Numbered from the stretch's first letter, positions 18,659-28,028 are shown. The stretch: DNA of 64,000 nt from Chryseobacterium soli (GCF_000737705.1 NZ_JPRH01000003.1:434001-498000), one strand, 5' to 3'. Program-made: numbers and translations. Notes: generated by a model not told the origin, from the letters alone.

Positions 18659-19197
18659 TCCGCCATACTGCTGTAGAAAATCCCGATCATTTATGTTATG
18701 GATTTGCAGAAATGCCTTTAAGAAAAGATTATCTAGAAGATTTTAAGTTAATTTCAATAGATAAAGATTTTGATCTTGTCATTTCCAGTCCGTCACAGCG
18801 ATGTCAGGTATTGGCAGAGCATTTTCAACAGGATTTTACAACCGATGAACGGATTAAAGAAATGAATTTCGGTGACTGGGAACTGAAAAAATGGACTGAT
18901 ATTCCCGAAGAAGAAATCAACCCCTGGCATAAGGATTTTATCAGGGTAAAAGCAACCAACGGAGAAAACTTGTTAGAAATGCAAAGCCGCGTTTCTGAAT
19001 TTTGGAATGAATTGATTTCTAAAGAACATACCAACAAAGTTTTAATAGTTACTCATGCTGGAGTGATTCGATTAATCCTACAATCTATTTTACAGTTTCC
19101 TTTGGAAAATATGTTTACCATTCAGATTGATTACGGGAAGAAAACGGTTGTTGAAGTGAGGAATGGTTTGATCTCGGTTAAAAGTGTAAATATTTAG
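18643..19197 (+). CDS. cobC: Histidine phosphatase, probable alpha-ribazole phosphatase
   Basis: The protein is a 184-residue member of the histidine phosphatase superfamily. The N-terminal HLIRHTAVENP carries the R-H-(G/T) catalytic motif (His near residue 7), IDKDFDLVISSPSQRCQVLAEHF the second conserved Arg block, MNFGDWELKKW the glutamate block, and VLIVTHAGVIRLIL the second catalytic His. It overlaps cobS by 16 nt, so translation is probably coupled. Position in a cobTS operon makes dephosphorylation of alpha-ribazole 5'-phosphate the most likely role, as for CobC elsewhere. Confidence 0.88.
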   Translation: MEIHLIRHTAVENPDHLCYGFAEMPLRKDYLEDFKLISIDKDFDLVISSPSQRCQVLAEHFQQDFTTDERIKEMNFGDWELKKWTDIPEEEINPWHKDFIRVKATNGENLLEMQSRVSEFWNELISKEHTNKVLIVTHAGVIRLILQSILQFPLENMFTIQIDYGKKTVVEVRNGLISVKSVNI

Positions 19198-19204
19198 TTT
19201 AAAA

Positions 19205-19279
19205 TTTCTCGCAGATTGAGCAAATTAAGCAGATTGAATGGCACTATGATCTGCAAAATCCGCTTTATCTGCGAGAGAA
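19205..19279. repeat. Inverted copies of the TCTGCGAGAG dispersed repeat
   Basis: TTCTCGCAGAT (19205-19215) and ATCTGCGAGAGAA (19267-19279) face each other and could form a hairpin. The same ATCTGCGAGAG block occurs near 3960 and 4190. It lies between the convergent cobC and the 583-residue protein gene and might serve as a bidirectional terminator. Confidence 0.5.
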
Positions 19280-19432
19280 AATAAAAAAGCGATCCTATGA
19301 AGCCAGCTTAATAAAAATCAATGAAATTGATTTCACTCTTTGCTCCTTATCATATTCAGTAACAAATAAATCTTTGCGTTAAAAACAAAAGCCGCCATTC
19401 CGAGATTTTCACTCAAAATGACAGCTGAAATA

Positions 19433-21184
19433 TTATTTGAAAATCTTGGTAAAACTATCTTTTTCCAAGGTTTCCAATGAGAAATCAAAATCTACATTTT
19501 CTTTTTCTGAAGTGATCTCTGCTCCCAATTCTTTCACAAGATGATTAAAAGAAATCGGTTCGTACCATTGCTGGTACAGCGCATTGGTTGCCATCGTTGA
19601 AACCTCAGAAGTTCCAGAAACATGTGAATTTCCCGCTCCAAAATTCAAGATAACAAAACATTGTTTTCCGTCTTTTGGAAGGAGCATTCCTAAAATCGTC
19701 TGCTTCTGAACAGAGTTACACTTAGCTTCAGCAAAGAGATTATTAGGGTTCATCATATAATCATAGGAAATATCATCTCCTTTTCCAATGACGATTTTAT
19801 ACCCACAATGGGCATCTCCGGAGAATACACTGTTCATCACAAGCGTTGGGGTACTTAAATATTTGTTAGCGTAAAGATATTCTACCGCACCTTTAGGGGC
19901 TGAAGTCATATCTCCCGAATACATCAATTGTCCGTTATCCTGATTATACGCTGCATTCCACCCAATTTTTCCTGCGATATTCAATCCGGAAAGGTCTAGG
20001 TCATAATCTCCCCATGCATTTTCCCAATAAATTCCGATAGCCAGCCTTTCTCCATAGAATCTCGTTCCGGTCGGAATATTTCCCACAAACATTTTCTCAG
20101 AGGTGGGTAAACCGAATTCTATATCGTTAGGGAAATAGAATTTTTTTCCGGAAAGGTTATATTTTGACTGTAAAAAGGTTAAGATAAAATCATAATTTAA
20201 TTCATTCACAGAAGTAGAAGCCCCTTTCTTAGTCCAGGATTTTCCGTTTCTGATCCTGTACACAAAAGTATCCTGACCATATATTCTTGAATAACAAGCT
20301 GATAAAGCTTTAAACAACGCAAATGGAGTCGCATTTTCCAGCCAGTGTAAATCACTGTTTTCCAGTAATGTATTCGTAGCATTATTTAATGGATTTGAAA
20401 TTAACGGTTGATGATACACCTTAGACAGCTTTGAAATTTTATTAATCGTTTTTGGGGCTGTTTTTTTATACGCTAAAAATAAAGGCTTAAATCGGTTAAA
20501 AATCTCTGCCATTTTTTCCAATCCGAACTTTTCAAACAAATACGTTGGATCGAATCTGCTTTCTTTAATTAAACCAATCAATTCATCATTCTTAATTAAA
20601 AGCGTCGTGGTAGTCGTTTTATAAATCACATACCGGAAAAATTCAACCGGATTTTCAGGGTAAATATCATATAAATCTGCAATTTTTATAATGGCTTCCT
20701 TATTTCTGATGTTTTCTTTTCCAGTAAAATCATATTCCAGTTCAGTATGTAAAATATAAAGCAGATCATTAATAGTTTCTTCCTTCAAAGCAATACCTGA
20801 TTTCAAAAGAGAAAGGCATTTTTCCTGCATTTCCTCTTGGGTATACGCTTTAATTACTTTAAAAATTAACTTCGAATCCGGAACATTTAAGACTTCGTTA
20901 GGAATATAAATCTCATTCTGAAAATCACTTCCATACGTTGAAATATAGTGGTTGATTTGTTCCATTAACAGTTCAATTCTTGAACTTTCTTTGATTTTCT
21001 GCCACGATTTATGAAAGGTTTTGTTGAGGTCATTTCCATTCAGTTTCTCCTTTGCATAATAAGAAATAATTTCTTTTTTTGCCCAAAGTGCATCAGACTC
21101 AATGATAAAACCATCATTTGAAATAAATGGCTTTTCATCAGATTTTCTGGCTAATACAGCATTAAATAATTGTAGTGTTTTCAT
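19433..21184 (-). CDS. 583-aa protein of unknown function downstream of rtcB and the tRNA-like RNA
   Basis: I do not recognise a named family with certainty. Residues 1 to about 330 look all-helical (short amphipathic helices, e.g. ALWAKKEIISYYAKEKL, KIFNRF-type blocks, HEAT-like), and residues 345-540 are beta-rich with IGIYWENAWGDYDLDLSGL, then YSGDMTSAPKGAVEYLY, then FSGDAHCGYKIVIGKGDD. The acidic DxDLDLS followed by an SGD block resembles TerD-type calcium-binding domains. Size and a helical N-half recall Ro60/Rsr proteins that bind Y RNAs, but neither the TROVE signature nor a vWA MIDAS motif is present. The gene starts 51 nt after an array of RNA hairpins and follows rtcB on the same strand. 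Confidence 0.75.
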   Translation of the reverse strand: MKTLQLFNAVLARKSDEKPFISNDGFIIESDALWAKKEIISYYAKEKLNGNDLNKTFHKSWQKIKESSRIELLMEQINHYISTYGSDFQNEIYIPNEVLNVPDSKLIFKVIKAYTQEEMQEKCLSLLKSGIALKEETINDLLYILHTELEYDFTGKENIRNKEAIIKIADLYDIYPENPVEFFRYVIYKTTTTTLLIKNDELIGLIKESRFDPTYLFEKFGLEKMAEIFNRFKPLFLAYKKTAPKTINKISKLSKVYHQPLISNPLNNATNTLLENSDLHWLENATPFALFKALSACYSRIYGQDTFVYRIRNGKSWTKKGASTSVNELNYDFILTFLQSKYNLSGKKFYFPNDIEFGLPTSEKMFVGNIPTGTRFYGERLAIGIYWENAWGDYDLDLSGLNIAGKIGWNAAYNQDNGQLMYSGDMTSAPKGAVEYLYANKYLSTPTLVMNSVFSGDAHCGYKIVIGKGDDISYDYMMNPNNLFAEAKCNSVQKQTILGMLLPKDGKQCFVILNFGAGNSHVSGTSEVSTMATNALYQQWYEPISFNHLVKELGAEITSEKENVDFDFSLETLEKDSFTKIFK

Positions 21185-21234
21185 TGTTTTTAATTTTAAA
21201 AAATAAGTGAGGAGTAATTCTTTTAAATGAGTAT

Positions 21235-21278
21235 ATAGGAACTCCTTTTACCTATAGTTTTATAAAAGGCGGGGAGTA
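21235..21278 (-). ncRNA. RNA hairpin unit 3 (repeat of the tRNA-like RNA's inserted hairpin)
   Basis: The minus strand reads UACUCC-CC-GCC, a 15-nt loop, GGU-AAAA-GGAGUUCCUAU. The outer stem ACUCC/GGAGU is perfect, a 2x4 internal loop follows, and the inner stem is GCCU/AGGU. The 3' tail UUCCUAU is identical in all four units. A lone 5' half (UACUCC) also occurs at about 21211-21216 nearer the gene. Confidence 0.65.
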
Positions 21279-21289
21279 ATTATCCAAAT

Positions 21290-21334
21290 ATAGGAACTCC
21301 CTTTGCCTCGTAATTTGTAAAAAGGCGGAAAGTA
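21290..21334 (-). ncRNA. RNA hairpin unit 2
   Basis: The minus strand reads UACUUU-CC-GCC, a 16-nt loop, GGC-AAAG-GGAGUUCCUAU. The outer stem is ACUUU/GGAGU with two G-U pairs and the inner stem GCCU/AGGC. Compared with unit 3 (ACUCC/GGAGU) and the unit inside the tRNA-like RNA (ACUUU/AAAGU), the stem changes keep pairing. Confidence 0.65.
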
Positions 21335-21350
21335 AAATATGGGAAATCAA

Positions 21351-21420
21351 ATAGGAACTTTCTTTGCCTTAATTTTTTGAACCAATGAAAATAATTAATC
21401 GTAAATATAATTATTTTCAT
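21351..21420 (-). ncRNA. Half hairpin unit 1 and a 13-bp hairpin after the tRNA-like RNA
   Basis: Positions 21385-21420 form a perfect 13-bp stem (ATGAAAATAATTA/TAATTATTTTCAT, 10-nt loop) starting 8 nt after the tRNA-like acceptor stem; no T run follows, so it is not a classical terminator. Downstream, 21368-21351 reads GGCAAAGAAAGUUCCUAU, the 3' half of the hairpin unit, without an obvious 5' partner. Confidence 0.55.
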
Positions 21421-21428
21421 TCTTTTGA

Positions 21429-21535
21429 GGAGCAGGCAGGACTCGAACCTGCGACCCACAACTGGAATTCATAGGAACTTTATGTGCCAGCAGCGAAAAG
21501 TACTCTTGTTGCTCTACCATCTGAGCTACTGCTCC
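21429..21535 (-). ncRNA. tRNA-shaped RNA with a hairpin in place of the anticodon loop
   Basis: Read on the minus strand from 21535: acceptor GGAGCAG pairs perfectly with CTGCTCC (21435-21429); U8-A9; D arm GCTC-AGATGGTA-GAGC with A14, G15, G18-G19 and A21; variable loop GGGTC with C48; T arm GCAGG-TTCGAGT-CCTGC. These are all tertiary-core determinants of a tRNA. The anticodon arm is abnormal: a 4-bp stem ACAA/TTGT (21509-21506 with 21461-21458) encloses 44 nt instead of 7, most of it the hairpin unit 21502-21471 (ACUUU/AAAGU stem, UUCCUAU tail). No anticodon can be assigned and no CCA is encoded. It lies between rtcB and the 583-residue protein gene, all on the same strand. A decoding tRNA is unlikely without splicing; removing an insert would leave a G-G mismatch at 31-39. 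Confidence 0.85.
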
Positions 21536-21630
21536 TACCTTTATGATTAAAAGTTTTCATAAATCTTACAGGCTTTTATACCTATAAGGTTTGGTTATTA
21601 GTTGTTATGAAATTTCATGGTTATTACTAA

Positions 21631-21797
21631 TTGGTTAAACGCAAAGGCGCAAAGATTTTAAATTAGTTATGTTTTTAAGGCGCAAGAAAATCAAAGATTT
21701 TCAGCAAATTCGATTTACAAAATTTTATTGAATATAAAATCCTTGCACCTTAAAAAGTATAATTGTCAGAAGAATTTGCGCCTTTTGCGATTACCAA
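21631..21797. repeat. MITE-like element with ~23-bp terminal inverted repeats
   Basis: The left end (ttggttaaacgcaaaggcg..., 21631-21653) and the right end (...gcgccttttgcgattaccaa, 21775-21797) are near-perfect inverted repeats flanking about 120 bp of non-coding sequence. It is wedged between the rtcB stop (21801) and the tRNA-like RNA. Elements of the type cgcaaaggcgcaaag are common intergenic repeats in Flavobacteriia. Confidence 0.65.
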
Positions 21798-21800
21798 TAG

Positions 21801-23273
<1,473 letters not shown>

Positions 23274-23281
23274 TTAATAAA

Positions 23282-23614
23282 ATGTTATTTGAACAATTAG
23301 AAAAATCAGCGGAGGAAATTCAGTTTAAAGATGTTATTGCATTTATTGATGAACATTATGATTTTACTCCGACAAAATTTACTAACGGAAACACAGAAAA
23401 TGAAGCCAACCAAAATAACGGTTCTTGCAAAGTTTTCAGTTTTGCGAAGCTGAATGATTTATCAAAAGAGGAAACATTGAATCTTTTTGGAGAGTTTTAT
23501 AGAGAAGACGTTTTACAAAATCCTGAAGGGACGGATCATCAGAATATAAGAAACTTTATGGAGTTCGGTTGGGATGGGATTTCTTTTGAAGGAAAAGCTT
23601 TGAAAAGAAAATAG
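23282..23614 (+). CDS. HopJ type III effector-family protein, 110 aa
   Basis: The short protein (MLFEQLEKSAEEIQFKDVIAFIDEHYDFTPTKFTNG...NGSCKVFSFAKLNDLSKEETLNLFGEFYREDVLQNPEGTDHQNIRNFM, given here in part) matches the HopJ family: an N-terminal helix, Y-x-F-x-P-x-x-F-x-N-G, GSCK(V/I)F and a C-terminal GTDHxNIRxFM. Despite the name it is a widespread cytoplasmic protein of unknown function in bacteria without type III secretion. It starts the plus-strand run that includes the WYL regulator. Confidence 0.88.
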   Translation: MLFEQLEKSAEEIQFKDVIAFIDEHYDFTPTKFTNGNTENEANQNNGSCKVFSFAKLNDLSKEETLNLFGEFYREDVLQNPEGTDHQNIRNFMEFGWDGISFEGKALKRK

Positions 23615-23656
23615 ATTGAGATTTGCTTAATTTTCAAATAGAAAACTAAAACTATA

Positions 23657-23992
23657 ATGATAGAATACAGACAAGAAAAAATGTTTTGTAAAGGGAAATT
23701 CAAACTCATTACAGAATTAAATGAATTCAGAATGGCATTATGGATTAATGGTTTTGGACTGGAAAATACATTGACAGGTGAGGAAATTATTCCAGTAATT
23801 TCAAGTTTTAATCTTGATGACATCAAAGAGGTTAATGAAGAAGTTTTGAAAATAAAGTTTAGAATTTATCCAAATGGTTTACAACATTATGCAGTCGAAA
23901 TAAATCCATTTTTGAAAAGCTTTGTATATGAAGACAAAATTTATTCAACAGACAATTTTTTTAAAACTATTACAGGACAAGAGTGGAAGTAA
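23657..23992 (+). CDS. Hypothetical protein, 111 aa
   Basis: An intact small reading frame of good codon usage begins MIEYRQEKMFCKGKFKLITELNEFRM and ends with FKTITGQEWK. It has no signal peptide or membrane segment and looks like a mixed alpha/beta cytoplasmic protein. I do not recognise a family. It lies 42 nt after the HopJ-like gene, possibly in the same transcript. Confidence 0.6.
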   Translation: MIEYRQEKMFCKGKFKLITELNEFRMALWINGFGLENTLTGEEIIPVISSFNLDDIKEVNEEVLKIKFRIYPNGLQHYAVEINPFLKSFVYEDKIYSTDNFFKTITGQEWK

Positions 23993-24104
23993 TTGTTTTT
24001 ATAAAAAAATATACTGATATAAACTATTTTTTCCGGCTGGTGAAGTGTAAACTTAACTTTAAGTGTATTTCAGCCTTTATCTTATTAATTTAAAAATCAA
24101 CAAG

Positions 24105-25124
24105 ATGTCATCCAACAAAAACGCTCTTATCCGCTACAAAACTTTAGATAAATGCCTTAAAAATAAATATAAGCAGTATACTTTAGAAGATTTAATTGAT
24201 GAATGTTCTGAAGCTTTGTTTGAATTTGAAGGGAAAGAATCATTTGTCAGTAAGCGTACTGTACAACTGGATCTGCAGAATATGCGCAGTGAAAAATTCG
24301 GTTACGAGGCTCCTATTGAGGTGTACGAAAGAAAATATTACCGTTACAGTGATCCGGAGTACAGCATTCATAATATTTCAGTGAATGAAAGTGACCTGAA
24401 AGCCATGAATAATGCAGTTCAGATCCTGAAGCAGTTCAAAGATTTTTCGATGTTTAAAGAGATGAATGGAGTCATTCAGAAACTGGAGGATTCTATTCAT
24501 GCGACCAACCAGAAATCCATTATTCATCTGGACAAAAATGAGCAGCTGAAAGGGTTGGAGCATATCGATGTTCTGTATGAAGGGGTTCTAAATAAAAAAG
24601 TATTGAAAATTCTTTATAAAAGCTTTAAAGCAAGAGAACCGGATCATTATATCGTTCATCCGCAGCTGTTGAAAGAATTTAATAACAGATGGTTTCTCAT
24701 CTGCCTTCATAAAGGGACAATGTATAATCTGGCTTTAGACAGGATGGAAAGTATTGAAACTATAGACAATATCCAGTATATTGATCAGAATCTTGATGGC
24801 GATGAGTATTTCAAAGATATCGTAGGTGTTACCGTTTCGCCAACTATGATGCCCAAAAAAGTTATTTTCTTCGTCGACTCTTCGAATGCACCGTATGTAA
24901 AAACGAAACCCCTGCATAAAAGTCAGGAAATCATCAGTGAAACAGAAGAAGGAACACTGTTTAAAATCTGTGTACAGATCAACTACGAGCTGGAAAGATT
25001 GCTGCTGGGATTTGGAGATTCTCTCATCGTTCATAAACCGAGAAAGCTGAGATTGAAAATGGAAGAAAAATTTAATGCCGGAAGCAATAATTACAAAAAT
25101 TTATCCGTTTCCGAAGAATCATAA
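24105..25124 (+). CDS. WYL-domain transcriptional regulator, 339 aa
   Basis: The N-terminal ~90 residues (ALIRYKTLDKCLKNKYKQYTLEDLIDECSEAL, then KRTVQLDLQNMRSE) form a winged helix-turn-helix. The WYL domain (about residues 150-240) has VLKILYKSFKAREPDHYIVHPQLLKEFNNRWFLICLH, with YIVHPQLL and RWFLIC standing for the core, and a C-terminal extension (ELERLLLGFGDSLIVHKP) of WCX type. WYL proteins sense nucleic-acid ligands and often control stress, defence or repair genes. It lies close to rtcB, which is a candidate target. The start at 24105 is chosen over an upstream in-frame ATG because the domain begins there. Confidence 0.9.
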   Translation: MSSNKNALIRYKTLDKCLKNKYKQYTLEDLIDECSEALFEFEGKESFVSKRTVQLDLQNMRSEKFGYEAPIEVYERKYYRYSDPEYSIHNISVNESDLKAMNNAVQILKQFKDFSMFKEMNGVIQKLEDSIHATNQKSIIHLDKNEQLKGLEHIDVLYEGVLNKKVLKILYKSFKAREPDHYIVHPQLLKEFNNRWFLICLHKGTMYNLALDRMESIETIDNIQYIDQNLDGDEYFKDIVGVTVSPTMMPKKVIFFVDSSNAPYVKTKPLHKSQEIISETEEGTLFKICVQINYELERLLLGFGDSLIVHKPRKLRLKMEEKFNAGSNNYKNLSVSEES

Positions 25125-25217
25125 TACGCTGGAAAGCCCTTTGCATAGGGTTGTGTCGGGCTATTATATTTTTATGGCTTGGAAATTGTATTAGCTTATT
25201 TATAAAAAAATTACACT

Positions 25218-25352
25218 ATGAAGTCACGTATATTAAAAACATTAGTAGCCATTTTAGCCCCTTTAGTAATCGATTATGTTGTGAAAAAGGTCGCTGAAAA
25301 ATTATCTGAAAAGTCTGAAAAGCAAGACGATAAAAAGCAAATTACTGCTTAA
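25218..25352 (+). CDS. Small protein with N-terminal hydrophobic helix, 44 aa
   Basis: The frame encodes MKSRILKTLVAILAPLVIDY followed by a charged tail rich in Lys, Glu and Asp (VKKVAEKLSEKSEKQDDKKQ). A single hydrophobic segment with a lysine-rich tail suggests a small membrane-associated protein. A strong terminator at 25382-25414 follows directly, supporting transcription of this stretch. No function is known. Confidence 0.55.
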   Translation: MKSRILKTLVAILAPLVIDYVVKKVAEKLSEKSEKQDDKKQITA

Positions 25353-25381
25353 AAATAAAGTAGTACAATGTAAGATGATGA

Positions 25382-25414
25382 AGAGACGGTCCAAAGACCG
25401 TCTCTCTTTTTATC
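25382..25414 (+). terminator. Terminator after the 44-aa small protein gene
   Basis: AGAGACGGTC/GACCGTCTCT forms a 10-bp stem followed by a T run on the plus strand. Confidence 0.85.
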
Positions 25415-25441
25415 ATATTCCGTTAAGTCCTTCGATTCATT

Positions 25442-26626
25442 TTATATAAAATCATACACCCCGTTTTTCCAGCCCAGTACTTTGGAAGAATCTGCTTTAA
25501 GCCAATTTTTAAGGATGGTAGCATATACTTTTCTGAAGTCCTCGGTGTAAATCAAATCTCCCTCGTTTAAGTTCTGAAGATCGGGAAGACTGTTCAATAG
25601 TCCCTTTTTCTTTAATCCGCCACTGATAAAAAACATTTGGTTGGCTGTTCCATGATCGGTTCCGTTGCTGGCGTTTTGAGCTACCCTGCGTCCGAATTCT
25701 GAAAAGGTCATCAGAAGAATATTGTCGAATAATCCGTTACTTTTCATATCAGCCACAAAAGATTTCACAGCTTCATTAATGTCACTGAAAAGCTTTTGCT
25801 GTCTGTCATTTTGATTCACGTGAGTGTCAAAACTGCCGATCGAAAGGTAATACACCTGAGTATTAATATCAGATTTTATCAAAGAAGATACAGTTTTGAA
25901 ATCTTTTCCCAGCTGTGAATTCGGATAAGTCTGATCAGTCTGTTTTGCTTTGCTTTTATCAAAAATATACCCTGCATTATTAATGGTAGAGCCCAGCGTT
26001 TGGTACAGGTAAGAAACCGTTTCATCATCGTGATGATGGTCATAAAGCGACTTGAAATATTTTTCCTGACTGGTTTGATACAGTCTTTTAGGGTCTTTAA
26101 AGGCAAAAGCTTTGTTGTTCTGCCCTTTTAAAGCTAAACTCAGCATATCATCTACTTCAAGAGCCTGAGTAGGATGTTCGCATCGGTAGCATTCTTCATC
26201 CAGGAATCTTCCAAGCCAACCGGTTTCCAGGTATTCATCGCTTTTACTTGCAGATTGCCAGATATCCATACTTCTGAAATGGGATTTGTCTGGGTTAGGA
26301 TAGCCGACATTATTCAGAACTGAAAGTTCTCCACTGTCAAAAAGCTCTTTGAAATAGGAGAGTGCCGGATTAATTCCCGCTTCATCATTTAAAGCTAAAG
26401 AATCTTTTACTGCAATATTATTTCTCTCCCTGAAATAAATATCATTTTTCGTCGGTATAATCGTGTTTAGTCCGTCATTTCCGCCTGTAAACTGAAGAAC
26501 AACCAGAATCTTTTGCCCGGGTTCCAGGGCATTGTCCAAAGTCATTGATTTCAGGAAGCTGGGCATCATGAGCGAAGTCGCTGCCAGTGAACTTATTTTT
26601 AGGAATTCTCTTCTTTTAATTAACAT
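25442..26626 (-). CDS. DUF1501 exported protein, 394 aa
   Basis: The N-terminus MLIKRREFLKISSLAATSLMM is a Tat-type signal (RREFLK). The body has the DUF1501 features KILVVLQFTGGNDGLNTIIP, DKSHFRSMDIWQSAS, GWLGRFLDEE, GSFDTHVNQNDRQ and LLMTFSEFGRRVAQNASNGTDHGTANQMFFISGG, an alkaline-phosphatase/sulfatase-like fold with metal-binding Asp and His residues. It lies 25 nt after a DUF1800 gene, the usual partner. The pair is exported and found throughout Bacteroidota and Planctomycetota, with unknown substrate. Confidence 0.92.
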   Translation of the reverse strand: MLIKRREFLKISSLAATSLMMPSFLKSMTLDNALEPGQKILVVLQFTGGNDGLNTIIPTKNDIYFRERNNIAVKDSLALNDEAGINPALSYFKELFDSGELSVLNNVGYPNPDKSHFRSMDIWQSASKSDEYLETGWLGRFLDEECYRCEHPTQALEVDDMLSLALKGQNNKAFAFKDPKRLYQTSQEKYFKSLYDHHHDDETVSYLYQTLGSTINNAGYIFDKSKAKQTDQTYPNSQLGKDFKTVSSLIKSDINTQVYYLSIGSFDTHVNQNDRQQKLFSDINEAVKSFVADMKSNGLFDNILLMTFSEFGRRVAQNASNGTDHGTANQMFFISGGLKKKGLLNSLPDLQNLNEGDLIYTEDFRKVYATILKNWLKADSSKVLGWKNGVYDFI

Positions 26627-26651
26627 ACTGTAAATTTTTTAAATAAAACCA

Positions 26652-28028
26652 TTACATCAGTTGATATTCAGGCGTTGACATGAGATTAATAATGTTCATT
26701 TTCACGCTGTTATCCGAGAAATTTTTCACGGTATCCAGATCCAATGTATTTGTATTCTGGATGATATACTCTGCACAGTTTTTACCGGCAAATACTTTTT
26801 CAACACGAGACCAGTCGATAGTGATGTTCGGATTTTTAAAGCTCTTGTTAACGGTGGTTTCACGGGATTTGTTTCCCATATCAATATCATCATCCTGACG
26901 CGGACTGTATTCCAATGGCCTCAATCCGGACCATATCTGAGGGATTTGAAGCCTAACCATCAGGGTAGAACTGTCGATCCAGGATTTCCCGTTCGGCCAC
27001 CCGGAAACATTAGGCGGGTAGAGGAGCATCTGGCCTAGTAATTTCTGATATACGATGAGGTTTTCAGGATTTTGAATAGTCATGGGTAAGGTTCTCATCA
27101 TTCCTGCCATCAATTCAATAGGCGATTTTATCCTGTTACCGATATTTTTTTTGTCATAAAACCAGGTACTTGAAAATATATCAGTCATCAGTTTTTTAAT
27201 GTCATAATTGGAGTGATAAAAGTTCTCGCTTAACGTATTGATAATGTTCTGATCAATATTTTCATTTACAAAAAACTTATAGATTTTAGTGGTGATGAAT
27301 CGTGCTGTGGCTTTTTGTTCGAGAATGATATCTAAAGCATCTGTTCCGGTGAAATTTCCGGTTTTTCCGAGAAAGGTTTTCACTCCTTCATCATGCAGAT
27401 TTTTACGTTCCTTAAAATTCCCTTCCTTATCATATCCCCATCCGGTAAAGGCACGGGCTCCTTCGCGAATATCTTTTTCGGTGTAATTTCCTCTTCCCAT
27501 CGTAAATAATTCCATGACTTCACGGGCAAAATTTTCATTGGGATGGTCTTTTTTATTCTGTTGATTATTGAGAAAATTCAGCATAGCAGGAGTCTGGCTT
27601 ACTTCAAAAAGCAGATCTTTGAAATTTCCCAGTGCATTCTTCCTGATCGTATTTAAAATCTGTTTGCTGAATCTTGGATTGATCACCCTCGATGCAAAAT
27701 GGCCGTGCCAGAAAAAAGCCATCTTTTCCCGCATCTGTTCTTTGCTGTTTACAATCGTGTCGAGAAAGTTAAGATTAAGCTCATTATTCTGATCACGATT
27801 GATCTTTTGGATTTCTTTTTTCTTTTCTGCAGGCGTTTTGTCGTTCATATAATCGACGATTTCTACATCAGGAGTATCATAGTTGATGTCCGCAAAAGGT
27901 TGTTCTTTAAATAATTCATTCAATAAGGTTTTTGTGTTTTTATTTTTCAGGTCTTCCAGTTCATTGATTCCTGCTCCGAAACCGGCGCGCCAAAGAAGAT
28001 GTTTGTTATGTAAAAGTGAATCAGCCAT
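26652..28028 (-). CDS. DUF1800 domain-containing protein, 458 aa
   Basis: The family opening HLLWRAGFGAGINELEDL and the signature blocks MREKMAFFWHGHFASRVI, NPNENFAREVMELFTMGRGNYTEKDIREGARAFTGWGYD, RIKSPIELMAGMMRTL and LLYPPNVSGWPNGKSWIDSSTLMVRLQ identify DUF1800. No clear signal peptide is visible, unlike its partner. It is first in the two-gene unit with DUF1501. Function is unknown. Confidence 0.92.
   Translation of the reverse strand: MADSLLHNKHLLWRAGFGAGINELEDLKNKNTKTLLNELFKEQPFADINYDTPDVEIVDYMNDKTPAEKKKEIQKINRDQNNELNLNFLDTIVNSKEQMREKMAFFWHGHFASRVINPRFSKQILNTIRKNALGNFKDLLFEVSQTPAMLNFLNNQQNKKDHPNENFAREVMELFTMGRGNYTEKDIREGARAFTGWGYDKEGNFKERKNLHDEGVKTFLGKTGNFTGTDALDIILEQKATARFITTKIYKFFVNENIDQNIINTLSENFYHSNYDIKKLMTDIFSSTWFYDKKNIGNRIKSPIELMAGMMRTLPMTIQNPENLIVYQKLLGQMLLYPPNVSGWPNGKSWIDSSTLMVRLQIPQIWSGLRPLEYSPRQDDDIDMGNKSRETTVNKSFKNPNITIDWSRVEKVFAGKNCAEYIIQNTNTLDLDTVKNFSDNSVKMNIINLMSTPEYQLM

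Noticed and set aside
19433..21184. TROVE/Ro60 assignment for the 583-residue protein
   Set aside because: The characteristic N-terminal GGxxxxxxxxxxLxRFLxLG...GTYY signature and the vWA MIDAS motif are absent; only size, context and a helical N-half agree.
21429..21535. An ordinary tRNA gene with an intron
   Set aside because: Removing an insert to leave a 17-nt anticodon arm gives a G-G mismatch at 31-39, no bulge-helix-bulge or group I features are seen, and the inserted part recurs outside the tRNA, which fits a module and not an intron.
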